Source: Planctomycetota bacterium (GTDB lineage: Bacteria; Planctomycetota; Planctomycetia; Planctomycetales; Planctomycetaceae). From it: DNA of 8,179 nucleotides. Position 1 is the stretch's first letter, and the number at the start of each line of letters is the position of its first letter. Both the position numbers and the translations under genes were made by a program. The notes below the pieces were generated by a model. That model made no database searches. It was given only the letters and a program-made list of their open reading frames with translations, and had not been told where the DNA came from. The DNA lies in the NCBI GenBank assembly GCA_013151585.1, contig JAADHY010000133.1, positions 1 through 8,179 on the forward strand. The letters run 5' to 3'. Shown here one piece after another: positions 6,363-8,179 of this stretch.

Positions 6363-8179
6363 TCAGCGGGCTGGCGCACTCGGCCCGGCTTTCAGCACGG
6401 CATAAGCGTGACGAGCAAGATGCCCCCGCAAATCATGCGTGTAGGCTTCGAGAATCTTACGGCCTACGCCGTTGTAATCGCCGCAGCGGAACAAAGCCCG
6501 CGCCAGCACCAGTTCCCGAAGCGAATTGCGTCGCGTGGACACATCGTTCAAGCTTTGGGCCTGCTGAGCCAAAGTTTTCGCCTTCTGGATCGAGTCGATC
6601 ACATGGCCCTGCATGTCCGGTCTGGCCAACACCTCGGCCAACGGCTTCGCCGCCGCCGGATCGTGGAGCAGTTCCAACGCGAGCCCAACCGCCCGATGGT
6701 GCGAAAAGGCGTGCTTCGCCGTTAACAGCTTCAACTTCTTCAGGATCGCCGGCAGGGCTTTCCGGTCGCCCGCTCGGCCCAGCGCGATGATGAGCCGATC
6801 CAGGCGGCTGAGCGACCGTCCGAATTGCCCCATGGCCCGGTAGTCCCAGCCTTCGTCCCACTCCTTATATTTTTCCACCTCTGCGATCAACGTATCGACA
6901 CCCGTCGGATCGCCCATCACCGCCAGCACGTGAGCGTACGCTAGCTTCTCGTCGCCTTCCGCTTCCGCGTACCCCTTCCGCAGCAGCGGTAAGGCGTCCT
7001 GCGGCTGGGCGAACAGGACGGACGCACCTTTGAAGTCGTCTTTCACCGTGCGGACGGCTTCTTGGATGCGTTCGATCGGCATTGGGTAGCTGTCTTTGTC
7101 CGTCAGCACGCTCTCCGGCAAATTGCCAATCTCGACCAGATGCTTCTGAAGCTCGCGCACGTTGATGTCCCGCGGATTGATGCCGTCCCGAACGGCCAGA
7201 GCCGCCGCCACGCCCAGCGCGTACCCCTGGTTCTGCAGATCGGCCTGCATCCGCGTCAACGGCAGGGCGTCTCGATGAGCACTCATGCCCAGGCCACCTA
7301 CGAGGATCCCCTCCAAGCCTTTGGGTAGCATACACCGGTAGGGCACGTTAACTCGGACGCCCGCCTTCTCGGGATGTTCCAATTCCAAATACGGATCGAC
7401 GGTGTAGCCGTGCGTGTCGAAGTTGCTGTAAGCGACAACGACCGTGTCGGGATAGGTGCGTCCATTGACCTGATCGACCAGCGTCATGACAAACTCGCCC
7501 ACGATCCGGCGCCGTTCGCGCGTGTCGATCAGCTTGCCTTGATCAAACGCGTGGGGGTACTTTTCTTTGGCGTAGGCGAACAGATGCCAAACGTCGACCA
7601 AATCCGTTTCGTCCGCGATGGTAAAATCGGTATTCGTGTAGGTTGCGCCCAGTTCGCGCGGCGGCAGCCCTGTCCCCTGCATCGCGAATTCGCTGGCGTC
7701 CGTATAGAGGCACTCGGCGCCAGCGGCGGCCGCAATGTCGGAATTGCCCGTGGTGTCAATGACGACTTTGGCCAGTACGACGCCGCGCCCCCAAGGCGTG
7801 GCGACGACCACGCCCTTCACTTGTCGGCCCTCGACAAAGGCTCCGCAGCCGAGCGTCTCGAACCAGATTTCGGCTCCTGCCTCCAGCAGCGACCGGCGCC
7901 ACCATTCCGCCTTCTGCTCCGGCACCCATCGGTTGCCGCCGTCGACCGAGGCGGTGAACCCAACACGATTGCCCCAGTAGTAGCTCGAAATGGCGCCCAT
8001 CGTTCCCACGCCGCCAAGGCCGCTCAAGTATTCAATGACCAGCGTTTTCGCGCCCTGGCGGGCGGCGGCAATGCCTGCCGGGGCACCAGACGTCCCGCCG
8101 CCGACCACGACGACGTCATAGCGTCCGAGTACCGGAACGGCCCGCGCTTGCTGCGGAATCTTGGGGAGCTCTTGAGTGG
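6363..8179 (-). CDS. FAD-dependent oxidoreductase with HEAT-like C-terminal region, N-terminus outside window
   Basis: The frame is open to the right edge and has 604 residues here; the true start, and perhaps a signal peptide, lies outside. A Rossmann FAD-binding site occupies about residues 20-49: YDVVVVGGGTSGAPAG, then LVIE with Glu49 as likely ribose ligand. GLGGVGTMGAISSYYWG, the block IDTTGNSDIAAAAGAE (140-155) and the FAD-contacting GILVGGLGMSAHRD (290-303) are typical of the FAD_oxidored (PF12831-like) group. A GTG at 8106-8108 is open-frame but falls inside the FAD motif, so it is not the start. From about residue 392 to 518 the sequence becomes helical, with MGDP/GDRKALPAI/LLHDPAAAKPLAEVL units resembling HEAT repeats, followed by a further helical tail to the stop. 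Substrate is unknown; relatives sit in carbohydrate-processing neighbourhoods. The ThuA-domain gene follows on the same strand. Confidence 0.85.
   Translation of the reverse strand, partial: TQELPKIPQQARAVPVLGRYDVVVVGGGTSGAPAGIAAARQGAKTLVIEYLSGLGGVGTMGAISSYYWGNRVGFTASVDGGNRWVPEQKAEWWRRSLLEAGAEIWFETLGCGAFVEGRQVKGVVVATPWGRGVVLAKVVIDTTGNSDIAAAAGAECLYTDASEFAMQGTGLPPRELGATYTNTDFTIADETDLVDVWHLFAYAKEKYPHAFDQGKLIDTRERRRIVGEFVMTLVDQVNGRTYPDTVVVAYSNFDTHGYTVDPYLELEHPEKAGVRVNVPYRCMLPKGLEGILVGGLGMSAHRDALPLTRMQADLQNQGYALGVAAALAVRDGINPRDINVRELQKHLVEIGNLPESVLTDKDSYPMPIERIQEAVRTVKDDFKGASVLFAQPQDALPLLRKGYAEAEGDEKLAYAHVLAVMGDPTGVDTLIAEVEKYKEWDEGWDYRAMGQFGRSLSRLDRLIIALGRAGDRKALPAILKKLKLLTAKHAFSHHRAVGLALELLHDPAAAKPLAEVLARPDMQGHVIDSIQKAKTLAQQAQSLNDVSTRRNSLRELVLARALFRCGDYNGVGRKILEAYTHDLRGHLARHAYAVLKAGPSAPAR

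Noticed and set aside
1..8179. Defence island, CRISPR array, mobile element or biosynthetic cluster
   Set aside because: Every substantial coding region belongs to housekeeping or general accessory families, and no spaced direct repeats, transposase, integrase or cluster-type enzymes are visible.

Overview
This window looks like a chromosomal segment of a GC-rich Planctomycetota-type bacterium, probably near the Pirellulales. That assignment is inference. It rests on the gene mix: a Tat-exported ThuA-domain protein beside a large FAD-dependent oxidoreductase with a helical tail, an exported class C beta-lactamase-fold hydrolase, and loosely spaced genes. I see no tRNA, rRNA, CRISPR array, insertion sequence or phage gene.

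Layout from left to right. Bases 1-787 (minus) are the N-terminal part of a membrane-anchored or exported serine hydrolase that runs off the left edge. Bases 930-2550 (minus) are murJ, the lipid II flippase gene. It is split by a perfect 7-bp tandem duplication at 1746-1759, which shifts the frame and creates a TAG stop. Removing one copy restores a 537-residue MurJ. Bases 2551-2980 hold no recognisable gene; this is the divergent intergenic region between murJ and a plus-strand FixJ/NarL-type response regulator (2981-3652). That regulator converges on bioA (3757-5127, minus), the DAPA aminotransferase of biotin synthesis. A strong hairpin at 5214-5245 separates bioA from the upstream ThuA-domain gene (5286-6173, minus). 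The rest (6363 to the right edge, minus) is a FAD-dependent oxidoreductase whose first residues lie outside the window.

The genes do not form one pathway. The oxidoreductase and the ThuA protein share a strand, and both belong to families often linked to carbohydrate processing, so a functional link is possible but unproven; they are 189 bp apart. bioA stands alone, with no other bio gene visible. The response regulator has no histidine kinase in the window.

I did not find a convincing new biological system. The most notable observation is the broken murJ and the exact nature of the lesion. Secondary points are the HEAT-like tail on the oxidoreductase, the atypical DNA-binding domain of the response regulator, and the dyad-containing intergenic region in front of it.
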